DNA of 64,000 nt from Paraniabella hibiscisoli (GCF_022512515.1 NZ_JAKWBK010000001.1:372001-436000), one strand, 5' to 3'; positions 30,138-40,663 are shown, counted from the first letter of the stretch. Numbers and translations: made by a program. The notes: a model not told the origin generated them from the letters alone.

Positions 30138-31117
30138 TTACTTTAAATCGCTTTTCTTTAACGACGACAAAATACCAAACTGTTGATTTTTTGTATCGAG
30201 TATCAAAACCTGGTGTAAAAACAATTTATTTCCCGTCATGCCGCCTATCCCCGCTTTTAGCATCCGCTCTACCTGTGAGGTGCTGGCACCTTCCATATAA
30301 GTTACAGACTGCAGAGAAAGTTTTGTACCGACTATATTGATGCAAGCTGTAGATGGATAAGTATTAGCAGTTAAGGTCCTGTCCCATGATTTTACCTGAT
30401 GCTGCATCGGTTTTGCTCCGGACTCAGCTAATTGTAAACAAGTTTCTTTGTTGGTTAGCAGTTCAAACATGCTTGATCCCGTATCGAAAAACAAAAGGGT
30501 TTCTTTTGCGTTTATTTTTGCGGGCAACAATACACTTTTATTCACGTAGGTGAAGTTTGAAAAAAAAACATCTTTTGTTTTAGCCTATGAGTAACCGACG
30601 ATAAAAGGTGGATCTTTTTATCCGGATAATCAAGAACTACAACCCGATAATCTATCAGGTCGGCCCCAATTGTTCCGATTATTTCTTTGCGCCCCTCCCT
30701 CCAATCTGCAGCAGCATTATCAAATTGTTGTACCAGGATTTTACAGGCCGTAGCCGGTGTTTGACCTATCCAAAAATTATACTCCCCGATCCTGTTGTCA
30801 TTTTCTGTCAAGGGGACTGCATCCGGGTATTTCAGCCGGATAGCATCGAGTTTATTTTTATAAAATATTGAAGAAGGAGCGCCCAAATCGAATTGCATAT
30901 AAAATATGCGTGGGCAATTTCTTAATCTTACCGGAATGAGCATAGCTGTGTACGCTTCCCATTTAGAATGAACGGAATCGCCCTGCCACTCAAAAGAAAT
31001 AGTAGATAGCCCCGAAGGCAATACTAATGATCCAACCGATGCGGATTGAGCCCAAAGGCTGCAGATAGGAAAAATAACAAAAGCAATAATAATGGGTAGT
31101 AAGTTTAATAACTTCAT
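30138..31117 (-). CDS. Secreted aspartic-peptidase-like protein with two lobes
   Basis: About 326 residues. Signal peptide 1-24 from ATG 31117 (ending L-W-A-Q). Two halves share a layout: D-L-G-A (in QFDLGAPSSIFYKN) followed by IIGTIGADLIDYRVVVLDYP, and D-T-G-S (in LLFFDTGSSMFELL) followed by AGIGGMTGNKLF and LILDTK. This D-T/L-G plus hydrophobic-G-x-x-L-D pattern is typical of retropepsin-like domains, here twice. The first motif has Leu-Gly-Ala instead of Thr-Gly-Ser/Thr, so activity is uncertain. One T is missing in the T9 run near 30561-30569. No processed partner is apparent. Confidence 0.65.
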
Positions 31118-31208
31118 TTTAATTGGTATTTTTTGCATGCAAACCTAAAATGAAGTAACGGTCAACAAACCGGCATTTACCCGACATTTACCCGACACTC
31201 AATAGTAA

Positions 31209-31811
31209 TCAACATTTTACAGAGGCTAATTTCAGTTGATTGATCTGTTGGAGCGTTGCCACAATAATAAAAGCATTGAGCAGGTACATTGCAAAGAATG
31301 GCAGTAAATAACTTATCAAATATGTCTTATTGAAATGAGCGGCCACAAGCAAGTTATAACCGAGCGTTAGCAACATTAATGCATGAAGTGAAATGATCCA
31401 GTAAATTTGTTGCCGGATAATGGTTCGCGCAGCTGCTACAGTTTCAGGATGACTAAGTCCATGCTTTCTCAAAAGGTAAACAGGAATTAAAAAGTGTACG
31501 AATGGAATGACCAGGTAACTGAAGCAGGATAGGCAAAGGTTTTGTAAAAAATGCTTTTCATTACCGGCAACCACACTTTCAGGCAAACCTGGTTTGTCTT
31601 CCAAACCCTCATTCTCCGTTTCATTTATCAGCTCTTCAAAACTTGTTTCCAGTGCCTGGGCCAAAGCCTTTATAGTAAATGCCCTGGGAATACTTTCACC
31701 ATTCTCAATTCTTTGAATGGTTCGAACGGTTACATGGGCAAGACCCGCCAGATCCTCCTGGGTAAGCCCTTGCTTCTTTCTCGCCAGTACTATTTTTTTT
31801 GACAACTCCAT
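31209..31811 (-). CDS. XRE-family regulator with a membrane-embedded C-terminal domain
   Basis: 200 residues. HTH_3 domain at 5-60 (LARKKQGLTQEDLAGLAHVT and RTIQRIENGESIP), a charged linker, then four hydrophobic segments from about 90 to 190 (FSYLVIPFVHFLIPVYLL; IYWIISLHALMLLTLGYN; YLISYLLPFFAMYLLNAF). A DNA-binding domain tethered to the inner membrane suggests sensing of a membrane signal. Monocistronic, downstream of the histidine kinase on the same strand. The ligand is unknown. Confidence 0.85.
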   Translation of the reverse strand: MELSKKIVLARKKQGLTQEDLAGLAHVTVRTIQRIENGESIPRAFTIKALAQALETSFEELINETENEGLEDKPGLPESVVAGNEKHFLQNLCLSCFSYLVIPFVHFLIPVYLLRKHGLSHPETVAAARTIIRQQIYWIISLHALMLLTLGYNLLVAAHFNKTYLISYLLPFFAMYLLNAFIIVATLQQINQLKLASVKC

Positions 31812-31944
31812 TGCAGTAGACTACTACAGTAAAGATAAGTATTGTATTTTCTTTAGCTTCGGAGGCGCCTGTTACCGTATTGCCTGGAGGAGGTTGCATA
31901 GCGTGTACATATACATAGACCACCATGTATCGTACATAAAAAGT

Positions 31945-32988
31945 CTAATCCTTCTTCGCTCTTAATGTAAACCCGATAGTGGTGCCTACATCCTGCGTAC
32001 TCCGTATATGTATGGTCTGACCATGCGCTTCAATAATATGTTTGCAAATGGCCAGCCCGAGGCCGCTACCCGTTGCGTCCATGCTACGGCCAATATCCGT
32101 TCGGTAAAAGCGTTCGAAAATGCGAGGCAGGCTTTTTTCGGCAATGCCAACGCCGTCATCACTTACTTCAATCAATATTCTTTTATCATCAGTGCGGTAA
32201 ATACCTGCCTTAATAGAACCGTTATGCTTACCATATTTAATGGCATTTTCAAAAAGGTTTAAAACAATCTGCCGTATTTTTTCTTTATCGGCATGCACAA
32301 CAATGGGCGCTTCACAACCTTTTTTAATGCTAAACTTAATGGCCTTGGGTTCAGCCTTAATAGAAATGCTTTCGAAAGTATCTTTCAGCAGATCCTGTAC
32401 CACAAAATTTGTTTTCACCAATACCAGTTCGCCACGTTCAAGGCTGGAGATCTCATCGAGGTCCGTCAGTAAATTGGTAAGCCGCTCTACATTTTTAGCA
32501 GTCTTCTCCAAAAATTTCCTGCGCAGCACCGGGTTTTCGGGTTCATCCTGCAGCAAAGTATCTACATAACTTTGTATGGTAAAGATGGGCGTTTTGAATT
32601 CGTGCGAAAGGTTTTGCAAGAACTCCCTCCTGAACTGTTCATTAGCCTTTAACTGATCTACCTGCTTCTGATTCTCCTGGGCCCAGGCTTCTACATCCTC
32701 GGTAACTTCACCAATGCTTTTTTGGGTAAAATATACTTGTAATAAGTCTCCTCGCGTTTGGTTGCTTTTGTTTGATAAATAAATTTATAGATCAGCTTTA
32801 TTTTACGATAAATAAAATTGTCTAACACAAAAGAGATCAAAATATAAGCGCGGTGAGCAGGATCACGAATGAAACCAGTGCAAACAGCCAACGCTTTTCC
32901 ACCGCGTATAATAAAACACTTACGGGTACGGCCAGTGCCAGGGCTGTATAAAATGATAACTGCTTGGGGAAAGATTTTTTGGATTCAT
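31945..32988 (-). CDS. PhoR-like sensor histidine kinase
   Basis: About 348 residues. Two N-terminal membrane helices (FYTALALAVPVSVLLYAV, then FALVSFVILLTAAYILISFV), a short cytoplasmic linker, a HisKA domain with the phosphorylated His in NLSHEFKTPI, and a HATPase domain with the N box (LNLFENAIKYG), G1 (SDDGVGI) and G2 (GSGLGLAICKHI). Three one-base deletions, near 32717, 32850 and 32975, obscure the N-terminus; the start at 32988 is inferred after repair. Adjacent to a response regulator gene 30 bp upstream. PhoR-like by domain pattern; the stimulus is not shown. Confidence 0.85.
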
Positions 32989-33018
32989 CCGTTTCTAAGA
33001 TTCAGGGCTTCACGGTTC

Positions 33019-33692
33019 TTAAACCTCAAATTTATAACCCACTCCTTTAACGGTGGTAATACAATCCATATCCAGCTTCTGACGTATTTTGCGAATATGC
33101 ACATCGATCGTTCTGTCGCCTACTATCACGTCATTACCCCAGATAGCATTTAAAATCTCGTTTCTTAAAAAACACGACCGGGTTTTAATGCCAGCAGGTA
33201 CAATAATTCAAACTCCTTCTTCGCTAACACAATCTCTTTGTCTTCTATCTGAACCAGGAATTTCTCCGGATCAATACTAATATTACCCACTTTAACCGCC
33301 TTGGAATTATCTTTCTGCACTCTTCTTAAAAGAGCTGCTACCCTGCTCAACAGAACTTTAGGGCTTACGGGCTTGCTTACATAGTCATCTGCTCCCGTTT
33401 CCAAACCACGTACCTGGGTAACTTCATCATTCAGTGCGGTCAAAAACATGATCAAAGTATCCTTGAAAGCCGTTTGCCCGCGCAGCACCTGGCAAACCTG
33501 TACACCCGTTTTTTTCGGCATCATCATATCCAGTATGATCAAATTGGGCTTATGCTGATAGGCTTTGTCTATTGCTTCATCCCCATCTTTTGCTGTAATT
33601 ACTGTATATCCTTCTTTCTCAAGATTATAGGATAAGATTTCTAAAATGTCTGGCTCGTCATCTGCAATTAGTACTTTATAGCCTTTATCCAT
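33019..33692 (-). CDS. OmpR/PhoB-family response regulator
   Basis: About 224 residues. Receiver domain 5-120 with acidic pocket ADDEPD, phospho-Asp in LIILDMMMPKKTG, conserved Thr (LTALND) and Lys (DYVSKPVSP). The C-terminal winged helix has DRTIDVHIRKIRQKLD. One T is missing in the T6 run near 33170-33175; repair gives RVFLRNEILNAIWGNDV and a stop at 33019. Forms a two-component system with the downstream kinase, whose coding region begins 30 bp after this stop. Confidence 0.92.
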
Positions 33693-33900
33693 TTTAATAA
33701 TAATTTAAAGCAAACGTAACAGTAATTTGTTTTATACGGAAATAACCGGCTTTTGTTAAGCCTATCTTAATGTAAATTTAATATTGCAAGCTCCTTCAAC
33801 TATGTGTTTAATATAAAAAATGTTACAAACCGGCTTAATTATTGCTGCTGTGTGGTTGATTTTTACAAATACCAATAAATTTGCTGTCACCTTATATACT

Positions 33901-36161
33901 ATGAATTCTTTATCTATCACTATTCTGAAAAGAATACTTCCTTTGCTGGCGCTGCTACTTTTTACGGTTAACGCTGATGCCCAGAGACGAAAAAAGAAAA
34001 AGCAAATAGCCGAACCCGTTAAAATTGTTGATACGATCCCTGCTTACAAGATCGCCATCAACAGGCAGATCATGCACGAAAAGTTAGAAAAGGAGCAGGC
34101 TTCTTTGCTTTCTATTGATGGTAAAGCAGATAAGCTCTTAACCATATCAGCCGACGAACAGCTAAACGCGGCAGTGACAGACGCAGCTACTAAAAGAGTG
34201 GATTGGCTGCAATATGAAATAGAGACCAGTTCCACTATTGATGCTCGCCTGAAAGCCAATTACCTGGATGGTCTGACCACCATTCTGAAGTACGTAAAAA
34301 CCTATAGCCGCAGCAGGCAATCGGCCCTTAATTACCTGCCACAGGTTATTGCTACCTATAAGCAACTCATTGAAGCTAATACCAAAAACCAATCCATTGC
34401 CCCTATTATACAGCCACTTTCGTTTGAAATAGCCAATGCGGCGCTTCAACCGGAAGTATTTAAAGATAATACCGGTTACAGCGATGTAAGAGACCTGATG
34501 ATACTTAAAACCGCTGACCGTTATCCGGAAAAGGCATTTGCAGCGCTGAAAGCATATCCTGAATCACCGGTAGCAGACAGTTTGATTAGGGTGATCGGCC
34601 ATAAGTATCCCTACCTGGTTTACGATTACGCACAGGCTAACAATAAATTCAGCTATCGCCTTCAAAACATAGAGGACGACTCGCTGATCGTTCATATTGT
34701 TTCTATGGCTCGCAATCCTAATAAAAGCGGGCAGTTTTATTTTCCCTTCCTGGACAATATTGTGAAGGGAAAAATAACCATGGAAGATATCGACAAGGCC
34801 AAAACAGACCCTGTAAAATATTTCCGCCTGCTGGTGCAAACACAAATAGATTATACGCAACGCGCATTAAACGGCGATACAGCGATGGGCCATACCAGCC
34901 TTTTAAAGAAACTGGAGCAGAAAGCTAAGGACGACTTTGTGGCTAAGATCAACGGACTACACGAAATGTCTGACGGGGTTCGTTTTCGTTGCCTGCAACC
35001 ATTAACAGCCGAAGAGTTATATTATGTTGCGGTACTTACCAACGGACTTATTTATACCAGCAGTTATACCAATGGTGTTTACCCGTTAATGATGCGCAAA
35101 GCCAATCAAAAAGGCGATGAGCTGTTGAAGAATATCCATTTTGATCATTACAGAAAATTCCTAAGCCAGGCCGCATCCTATAATACCTTAAAGAACTTTT
35201 TGGGAAGCTTCTCTAATAACGCAGACGCAACGGACCTGATGAAGGCATTTGTTACGGGGCTGGAAAAAACAAATGGGCTGGAAGACGGTGTGGACGTGGC
35301 AGACTCTTATGCCAGTATAGCTGAGACCTTGCCGGACCTGTCGAAGGATATGTTAGCAAACGTAAAATTAAACCTGGACAGAAATCATAGCGACAACAAT
35401 AAAAAAGGTATTGCCATCTACGATATTCTTTATAACCTGTTCCTGTCGGCAGACTCATCCAATCATGTAGATCTGACCAGTAAACTGGAAATTCCACCGG
35501 TATATAATGTTCCGTTCTCTACACTTACCAACGAAAATGGGGAAGTAATATCGCAGGTATTTTTTACGGAGACCAGGATGGACGTAATATCTTCAACGGT
35601 TTTTTAAACATGTTTGGTGGTGGTAACTGGAAGGTGGACGGCAGCAACAAACAATGGGTCGTTATCAAATCAACCAAAGGCAAACCCGTATCTATTTATG
35701 CTAATCGCCCGCTGGATGAAAACAAAGGCCTGGATGATAAAGCCCAGCGTGCATTAAATGATTACCTCGATGAGCATAACCTTCACCCAACCGTTACGAT
35801 ACACCGGGGCCATAGCTATTATGCAGAGGCCACTATCGGTTATATGGCACCCACGTCTAAAATTGTGTTTATGGGGTCCTGCGGTGGCTTTAACCTGATT
35901 GACTCTATTCTTAAAAAATCTGAAGACGCACATATTATTGCTTCCAAGCAAATCGGGCGTACTTCAATCAATAAACCTTTCTTTTATTTATTAACAGAAA
36001 AGCTGCGTACCGGTACTGATATCGACTGGATCCCTTTTTGGAAAGAATTTAAAGGAAGGGCTAATGTAGCCGGCTTTGAAGACTATATTCCACCCTACAA
36101 AAACCTGGGCGCTATTTTTATAAAAGCCTATAAAAAAGAAACCGGCGAAACGGATGTATAA
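33901..36161 (+). CDS. Secreted protein with helical N-terminal region and caspase-fold-like C-terminal domain
   Basis: About 754 residues from ATG 33901 (signal peptide, cleavage near A-D-A-Q). Residues 30-530 are mostly helical with no recognised domain. The last 230 residues show a hydrophobic strand plus His (PTVTIHRGHSYY) and, about 25 residues on, a strand plus Cys (KIVFMGSCGGF). This His-Gly ... Cys-Gly arrangement is what clan CD (caspase/gingipain-type) cysteine peptidases have. One T is missing near 35562; repair joins SQVFFYGDQDGRNIFNGFL to the rest. Peptidase activity is an inference; it could also be an inactive scaffold. Confidence 0.65.
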
Positions 36162-36165
36162 TAAA

Positions 36166-36193
36166 GAAGCTGCCTCAAAAATGAAACAGCTTC
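36166..36193. terminator. Hairpin between convergent genes
   Basis: GAAGCTG at 36166-36172 pairs with CAGCTTC at 36187-36193. It lies in the 61-bp gap between convergent genes and lacks a clear T tract on either side, so terminator function is tentative. Confidence 0.4.
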
Positions 36194-36222
36194 GTAAGTA
36201 TGTAGTCTTTTAAAAACAAGAA

Positions 36223-36573
36223 TTATACCGTAGCAAAAACCTGCACTTCTACTTTCCATTCAGGGCGTGCTAAACGCACTACCTGCATAGTGGCGCGTGA
36301 AGGTGTTTGTCCCTGATCAGCCGCAACCCAGCCTTCCCATACCTTATTCAACTCATCAAAGTCGTTGATATCGGTAAGATAAATATTGGCAAAAAGGATA
36401 TTAGCTTTATTAGTGCCGGCTTTTTCCAATAAGGCATCAATACTGTCAAAAATATTTTGCGCCTGAGAGGCAACGGTATCCCCATCTGCCACTTGTCCGG
36501 CTAAAATCACCAGGTTTCCGGCTTTCGAAGCCTCACTCATACGAGGATTTTGTTCTATTCTTTGAACACTCAT
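36223..36573 (-). CDS. RidA-family protein (enamine/imine deaminase-like)
   Basis: 116 residues. Rid fold with N-terminal QNPRMSEASKAGNLVILAGQ and the C-terminal TPSRATMQVVRLARPEWKVEVQ split around the conserved Arg (S-R-A-T) that binds the substrate carboxylate. The family hydrolyses reactive enamine intermediates of PLP enzymes. The exact subfamily is not decided from the sequence; the N-terminus lacks the A-P-x-A-I-G-P-Y seen in archetypal RidA, so it may be a Rid subgroup. Confidence 0.85.
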   Translation of the reverse strand: MSVQRIEQNPRMSEASKAGNLVILAGQVADGDTVASQAQNIFDSIDALLEKAGTNKANILFANIYLTDINDFDELNKVWEGWVAADQGQTPSRATMQVVRLARPEWKVEVQVFATV

Positions 36574-36760
36574 TTCTTTTACGTTTGCTTAGTTAAAAAG
36601 TTAGAAAAATATTTTATTATCGATCGCATAAATATATCAATAAAAAATTATCCTGCCTCTTCCGGCAATCTAAAGCTAACCGATCGTTCGTTCATAAATG
36701 AAAAAGATCGCCTCCCAATTTTAGAAGCAACCTTTTCTTAGTTATCTGTAAAAGTTATTG

Positions 36761-37734
36761 TTACTGTTGCTGCTGTTGTTGCATCTGCTCCATATAAAAC
36801 CGATATGAATTGGTTTCAGTAGATGGAACCGGCTTGTCCGATTTATAACTGAAAGCGGGTTGGTTCACCGTTTCTTCAATAGGAACCACTGTTCTATTAT
36901 CGATGGAAACCAATACTTCCAATACGTGGTGCGAAGACCCTTTGTAAGTGCCCTTTACCGGTGTTACATCAGAGAAGTTTCTACCTACAGCCAACCTTAT
37001 ATGCCTGTCGCTGGCGATACAATTATTGGTGGGATCCAAACCGATCCATCCATAATCCGGTAAATAAGCTTCTACCCAGGCATGAGTAGCACCTTCTCCT
37101 CTAAACTCATGATTTTTGGGGCAGATATAGCCGCTTACATAGCGTGCGGGAACCCCTACCCTTCTTAACATCAGCAATAAAAGATGGGCAAAGTCCTGGC
37201 AAACGCCGCCTTCAATTTCCATATTTCATCCACTTTGGTTTCTACACTGGTAATGCCCTGTTTATACTCAAAATTTCTATAAATATGCTCAGAGAAACCC
37301 AGTGCATTCACAAACGGTGTTTTACCGCTGTCAAACATCCCCTCTAAAAACATTTGTAATTCATCGGCACTTTCAAAAGCTTCCTGGTGCATAAAATCGA
37401 TATATGGAAACTGTTCCTGTACCGTTAGCAGGCGCTCCCATTGATCCGCTGCCGGCATCTCGTTTTGAGGAACCTGCACTTCCTGGGTAACTACTTCTGC
37501 TTCCGAAGAAACCACCAATTCATTATGAGGCGCTACTATAGAAAACATGCCCAGCTTATTCCCGAAATAATCTATAAAAATCTCCACCGAAGGATTTTGA
37601 GTAATTGTTATTTTATGACTCACCAACTGCTGCAGTGCATCCTGTATGGGATATAACATAATCTGGTTGGTACATTCAACTGCCGGACTGCTGTAAGAAT
37701 AGCGGGTAATATGTTTGATCTTAAATGATGGCAT
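36761..37734 (-). CDS. Transglutaminase-like cysteine peptidase of the ATP-grasp/alpha-E cluster
   Basis: About 324 residues. N-terminal beta-rich domain (FKIKHITRYSYSSPAVECTN), then the transglutaminase core with the catalytic triad Cys in AGVCQDFAH, His in GEGATHAWVEAY and Asp in GLDPTNN. A Gln-rich tail follows. One G is missing near 37204-37210; repair gives VDEIWKLKAGVCQDFAHLLL. Usually found beside alpha-E and circularly permuted ATP-grasp genes, as here; proposed to cut or rearrange peptide bonds made by the ATP-grasp enzyme. No substrate has been established. Confidence 0.9.
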
Positions 37735-37823
37735 TCTTAATTTTTTGAAACGTTTTGGTTCTGCAATGCTAATATCAAAATTTTATTTCGTAAAATCGGA
37801 ATTTACCATTGCAGCAACCCGGC

Positions 37824-38759
37824 TTAATTATAACCGAAATAATGTTTGTTAAAAGCTCTTGCTATATTGTGCAGATCTGTACGGGTTTGCGCCAGCAAAC
37901 TCCTGATACTATCTCCTTCTTTTAAATTGCAGGAACTATATTTAAGATTGTTCAAACCTTTCCCAATCAGAAAGTCCACATGCTCATAGCTTTCAGGAAT
38001 ACTTTGCCCATACAACCTTTTAAAGTACCGGCTGATATGCGAGGTACAATACAAAATGGAGTGTACAAAATCTTCGTCGTACAATATCTGCTTTATAATA
38101 GTATCGGGTTCTACGATGCCACGGGATGACTTTAAATAAGCTTCATATCCCGAAAGAGAATATAACAGGTACCTCAGCGAGGGTGTCGCCGTTTCATGCG
38201 CCATATCATAATCAATCTCTTTGAGCTTGATATCAGTAACATCTGTTGTGATCACCGCTCTCTCTACATAAAGTCCTACATTTAAAAAATTGTAAGCTTC
38301 TCCACGCGACATGGTAACATTAATTGTACCGTATAAGAAAAGTCCGTGTTTCAGCAAAGCATCCAAAGCGGTAATAGGATCACCATATTTAATGGTGCGT
38401 TGAATGCTTCCCTCCCTGATCAGTAAATAATAGCCATTAAGTGTGTGCCACATTTCTTTGGTAATATGATCCTGCACAGCCTTGGCATTCTCCCGCGCAC
38501 GGGTAATATTATTGATGAGAGAAGCATCGTTATCCCTGTCCAACATCACGTAGTTCAATACAGCACGCGAGTCAAACTGGATGGGTTCAATCTTAGCAGC
38601 ATCGAGGTAGCCGTAAGTTTGCAACACCGTCTTCCAATTGTATTCTCTTATTTCATCCTGGGACGCAATATAGTTGGTTCGCAATACCCTCAGCAACCCA
38701 TTGGTTCTTTCCATATAGCGAGCCAACCAAAACACCGATTCTGCAACACGACTTAACAT
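37824..38759 (-). CDS. Alpha-E domain protein
   Basis: 311 residues, intact, essentially all helical. The family signature MLSRVAESVFWLARYMERT opens the protein, with R-A-R-E-N-A-K-A-V-Q-D near 87-97. Alpha-E proteins are known only from gene neighbourhoods with ATP-grasp amidoligase-like and transglutaminase genes; their biochemical role is undetermined. Sits between those two genes, same strand, 90-95 bp spacing on each side. Confidence 0.92.
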   Translation of the reverse strand: MLSRVAESVFWLARYMERTNGLLRVLRTNYIASQDEIREYNWKTVLQTYGYLDAAKIEPIQFDSRAVLNYVMLDRDNDASLINNITRARENAKAVQDHITKEMWHTLNGYYLLIREGSIQRTIKYGDPITALDALLKHGLFLYGTINVTMSRGEAYNFLNVGLYVERAVITTDVTDIKLKEIDYDMAHETATPSLRYLLYSLSGYEAYLKSSRGIVEPDTIIKQILYDEDFVHSILYCTSHISRYFKRLYGQSIPESYEHVDFLIGKGLNNLKYSSCNLKEGDSIRSLLAQTRTDLHNIARAFNKHYFGYN

Positions 38760-38760
38760 T

Positions 38761-38788
38761 TTAAATTCTAAATTTTAAACTTTAAATG
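38761..38788. repeat. Four heptads between alpha-E and ATP-grasp genes
   Basis: TTAAATT, CTAAATT, TTAAACT and TTAAATG follow at exact 7-bp phase, directly upstream of the alpha-E start, then GTCAACTT/GTCAACTC octamers at about 38801-38816. Confidence 0.6.
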
Positions 38789-38819
38789 ACTATTCACCCA
38801 GTCAACTTGTCAACTCCGT

Positions 38820-38837
38820 CTGCCGCCGGGCAGGCAG
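38820..38837. repeat. GC-rich palindrome, copy 2
   Basis: CTGCCGCCGGGCAGGCAG, 15 bp before the ATP-grasp stop. Related to the palindromes at 23521-23542 and 52415-52456. It may act as a transcript-end hairpin here. Confidence 0.5.
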
Positions 38838-38852
38838 TAACTCTTAACTTTT

Positions 38853-40301
38853 CTATTCCCCCAAGACCCAGGTATCCTTACTGCCTCCTCCCTGAGACGA
38901 GTTTACCACCAAAGAGCCTTCCCGCAAGGCAACGCGCGTTAACCCGCCAGGAACGATATTGATACCGTCAGGTCCATACAGTGCGAAAGGTCGCAGGTCT
39001 ACCCTTCTCGGCTGCAGCTTGCCATCAATATAGCAGGGAGATGAGGACAAATTAATAATGGGTTGGGCAATAAAATTTCTAGGGTCTTCCAATATCGCTT
39101 TTTTATACTCTTCCATTTCCTCTTCCGTCGCTTTATTCCCCATCAGCATACCATAACCACCCGACTCGTTCGTTTTTTTGATGACCATATTGCCCATATT
39201 GGCAAACACCATGGATCGGTTTTCTGGTACATCCAATCCATAGGTAGGAACATTTTTCAGAATGGGCTCTTCATTCAGATAATAGCGGATCATGTCCGGC
39301 ACATAAGAATATACCGCCTTATCATCTGCTACACCATTACCCATGGCATTTACGATAGCCACATTACCTTTTCTGTAAGCCCAGTAAATGCCCGGTACAC
39401 CCAGTATACTATCTGGGCGGAAGGTAAGCGGATCAATAAACTCATCGTCTACACGGCGATAGATCACATCCACCTTCTGCAAACCGCTCGTTGTTTTCAT
39501 ATAAACATGATGGTTTTCCACTACCAGGTCTCTGCCTTCCACCAATTCGATACCCATCAGGCGTGCCAATGTCGTATGCTCAAAATACGCCGAATTGTAC
39601 ACGCCTGGGGTTAGTAAAACAACGGTGGGGTTACTGGTTTGCCGGTTAGCCAGGCCCAGCAGATTCTTCAGCAATAATGAAGGGTATTCGATCACCCTGC
39701 GTACATTATTGCGCGGTATTAAATCAGGAAATATTCTAAAGGTAATGCTCCGGTTCTCCAGCATATAAGACACACCCGAAGGCGTTCTCAGGTTATCCTC
39801 CAATACATAAAAGCTGCCATCTGCATCCCTGATCAAATCAATGCCTGATATATGAGAATAGATATCGAAGGGCACATTGACATTCATCATTTCCCTCAGA
39901 AACAAGGGACAGGAATAAATAAGCTTAGCCGGAACAATACCATCTTTTATGATGAACTGCTGGTGGTATACATCTTTCAGAAATACATTTAATGCCCTCA
40001 AACGCTGCTTTACCCCGGCCTCAATAATTGCCCATTCCTTAGCCTCAATGATGCGAGGTATGATGTCAAAGGGGAATATCTTTTCCACCCCCTCATTATC
40101 GCTATATACGGTAAAGGTAATTCCCTGAGTCATGAAGAGCTTTTTTGCCAGCTCGTCCTTATTGCCCATTTCTTCGGCCGAAAGGCCTTCAAGGGTTTTA
40201 ACCAGGTGGAGATAGCTTTCTCTCACCCCGGTCTGGCTCATCAACTCATCCCAAACATTAGACTGTGTATGATAAGATTCTAAAATTTTCGGTAATGTCA
40301 T
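38853..40301 (-). CDS. Circularly permuted ATP-grasp protein (type 2)
   Basis: 482 residues from ATG 40301 (MTLPKILESYHTQSNVWDEL). Recognisable segments: RIIEAKEWAIIEAGVKQRL, ISGIDLIRDADGSFYVLEDN with the metal-binding E-D-N, PSGVSYMLENR, RRVDDEFIDPLTF, and the Gly-rich NESGGYGMLMGNKATEEE. Circularly permuted ATP-grasp enzymes are predicted to ligate a carboxylate to an amine with ATP. First gene of the ATP-grasp / alpha-E / transglutaminase run. A longer in-frame extension upstream is AT-rich, hydrophobic junk and was not used. Confidence 0.93.
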   Translation of the reverse strand: MTLPKILESYHTQSNVWDELMSQTGVRESYLHLVKTLEGLSAEEMGNKDELAKKLFMTQGITFTVYSDNEGVEKIFPFDIIPRIIEAKEWAIIEAGVKQRLRALNVFLKDVYHQQFIIKDGIVPAKLIYSCPLFLREMMNVNVPFDIYSHISGIDLIRDADGSFYVLEDNLRTPSGVSYMLENRSITFRIFPDLIPRNNVRRVIEYPSLLLKNLLGLANRQTSNPTVVLLTPGVYNSAYFEHTTLARLMGIELVEGRDLVVENHHVYMKTTSGLQKVDVIYRRVDDEFIDPLTFRPDSILGVPGIYWAYRKGNVAIVNAMGNGVADDKAVYSYVPDMIRYYLNEEPILKNVPTYGLDVPENRSMVFANMGNMVIKKTNESGGYGMLMGNKATEEEMEEYKKAILEDPRNFIAQPIINLSSSPCYIDGKLQPRRVDLRPFALYGPDGINIVPGGLTRVALREGSLVVNSSQGGGSKDTWVLGE

Positions 40302-40618
40302 AATACAGGCTGCGTTTGCTTTAAAATTGAATATATATATAAAAAGGATAGAAAACAAAGAATATTTTAATATATAAAATATAGTAAATGTTAATATTTC
40401 AAACCAAAAAATACAAAAAACGAATTTATAATATAAATTATAACATATAAAAACAATATTATCTAATATATAAGACATCCAAAGCCTGGTATTTCATCAA
40501 ATAAAATACAAATACATTACTTTAATTTATTATACCTATACCGAACCTACCTTTTGAGATTAGTTCAATTTTATATATTAATTTTTATTAAATCCTATTT
40601 TCACCAACCAAATCCTTT
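40302..40618. other. AT-rich gap upstream of the ATP-grasp operon
   Basis: 317 bp, extremely A+T-rich with short TA runs (for example near 40330-40340). No ORF, hairpin or repeat was convincing. It presumably holds the promoter for the ATP-grasp operon, but no TAnnTTTG box was identified with confidence. Confidence 0.5.
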
Positions 40619-40626
40619 TATCTTCG
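40619..40626 (+). promoter_or_regulatory. -7-like box before a small ORF
   Basis: TATCTTCG, the TTCG variant also seen at 19678-19685 and 60363-60370, 37 bp before the ATG at 40664. Confidence 0.4.
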
Positions 40627-40663
40627 CCAGGCTAATAAATCATTGTATCGAAAACTATAATCA

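Noticed and set aside
30001-30186. 61-codon plus-strand frame after rlmN
   Set aside because: It runs through the rlmN terminator hairpin and has biased His/Cys composition without any recognisable pattern.
40302-40478. N-terminal extension of the ATP-grasp protein to an upstream ATG at 40478
   Set aside because: The added 59 residues are Phe/Ile/Tyr-rich translation of AT-rich DNA; the conserved N-terminus starts at 40301.
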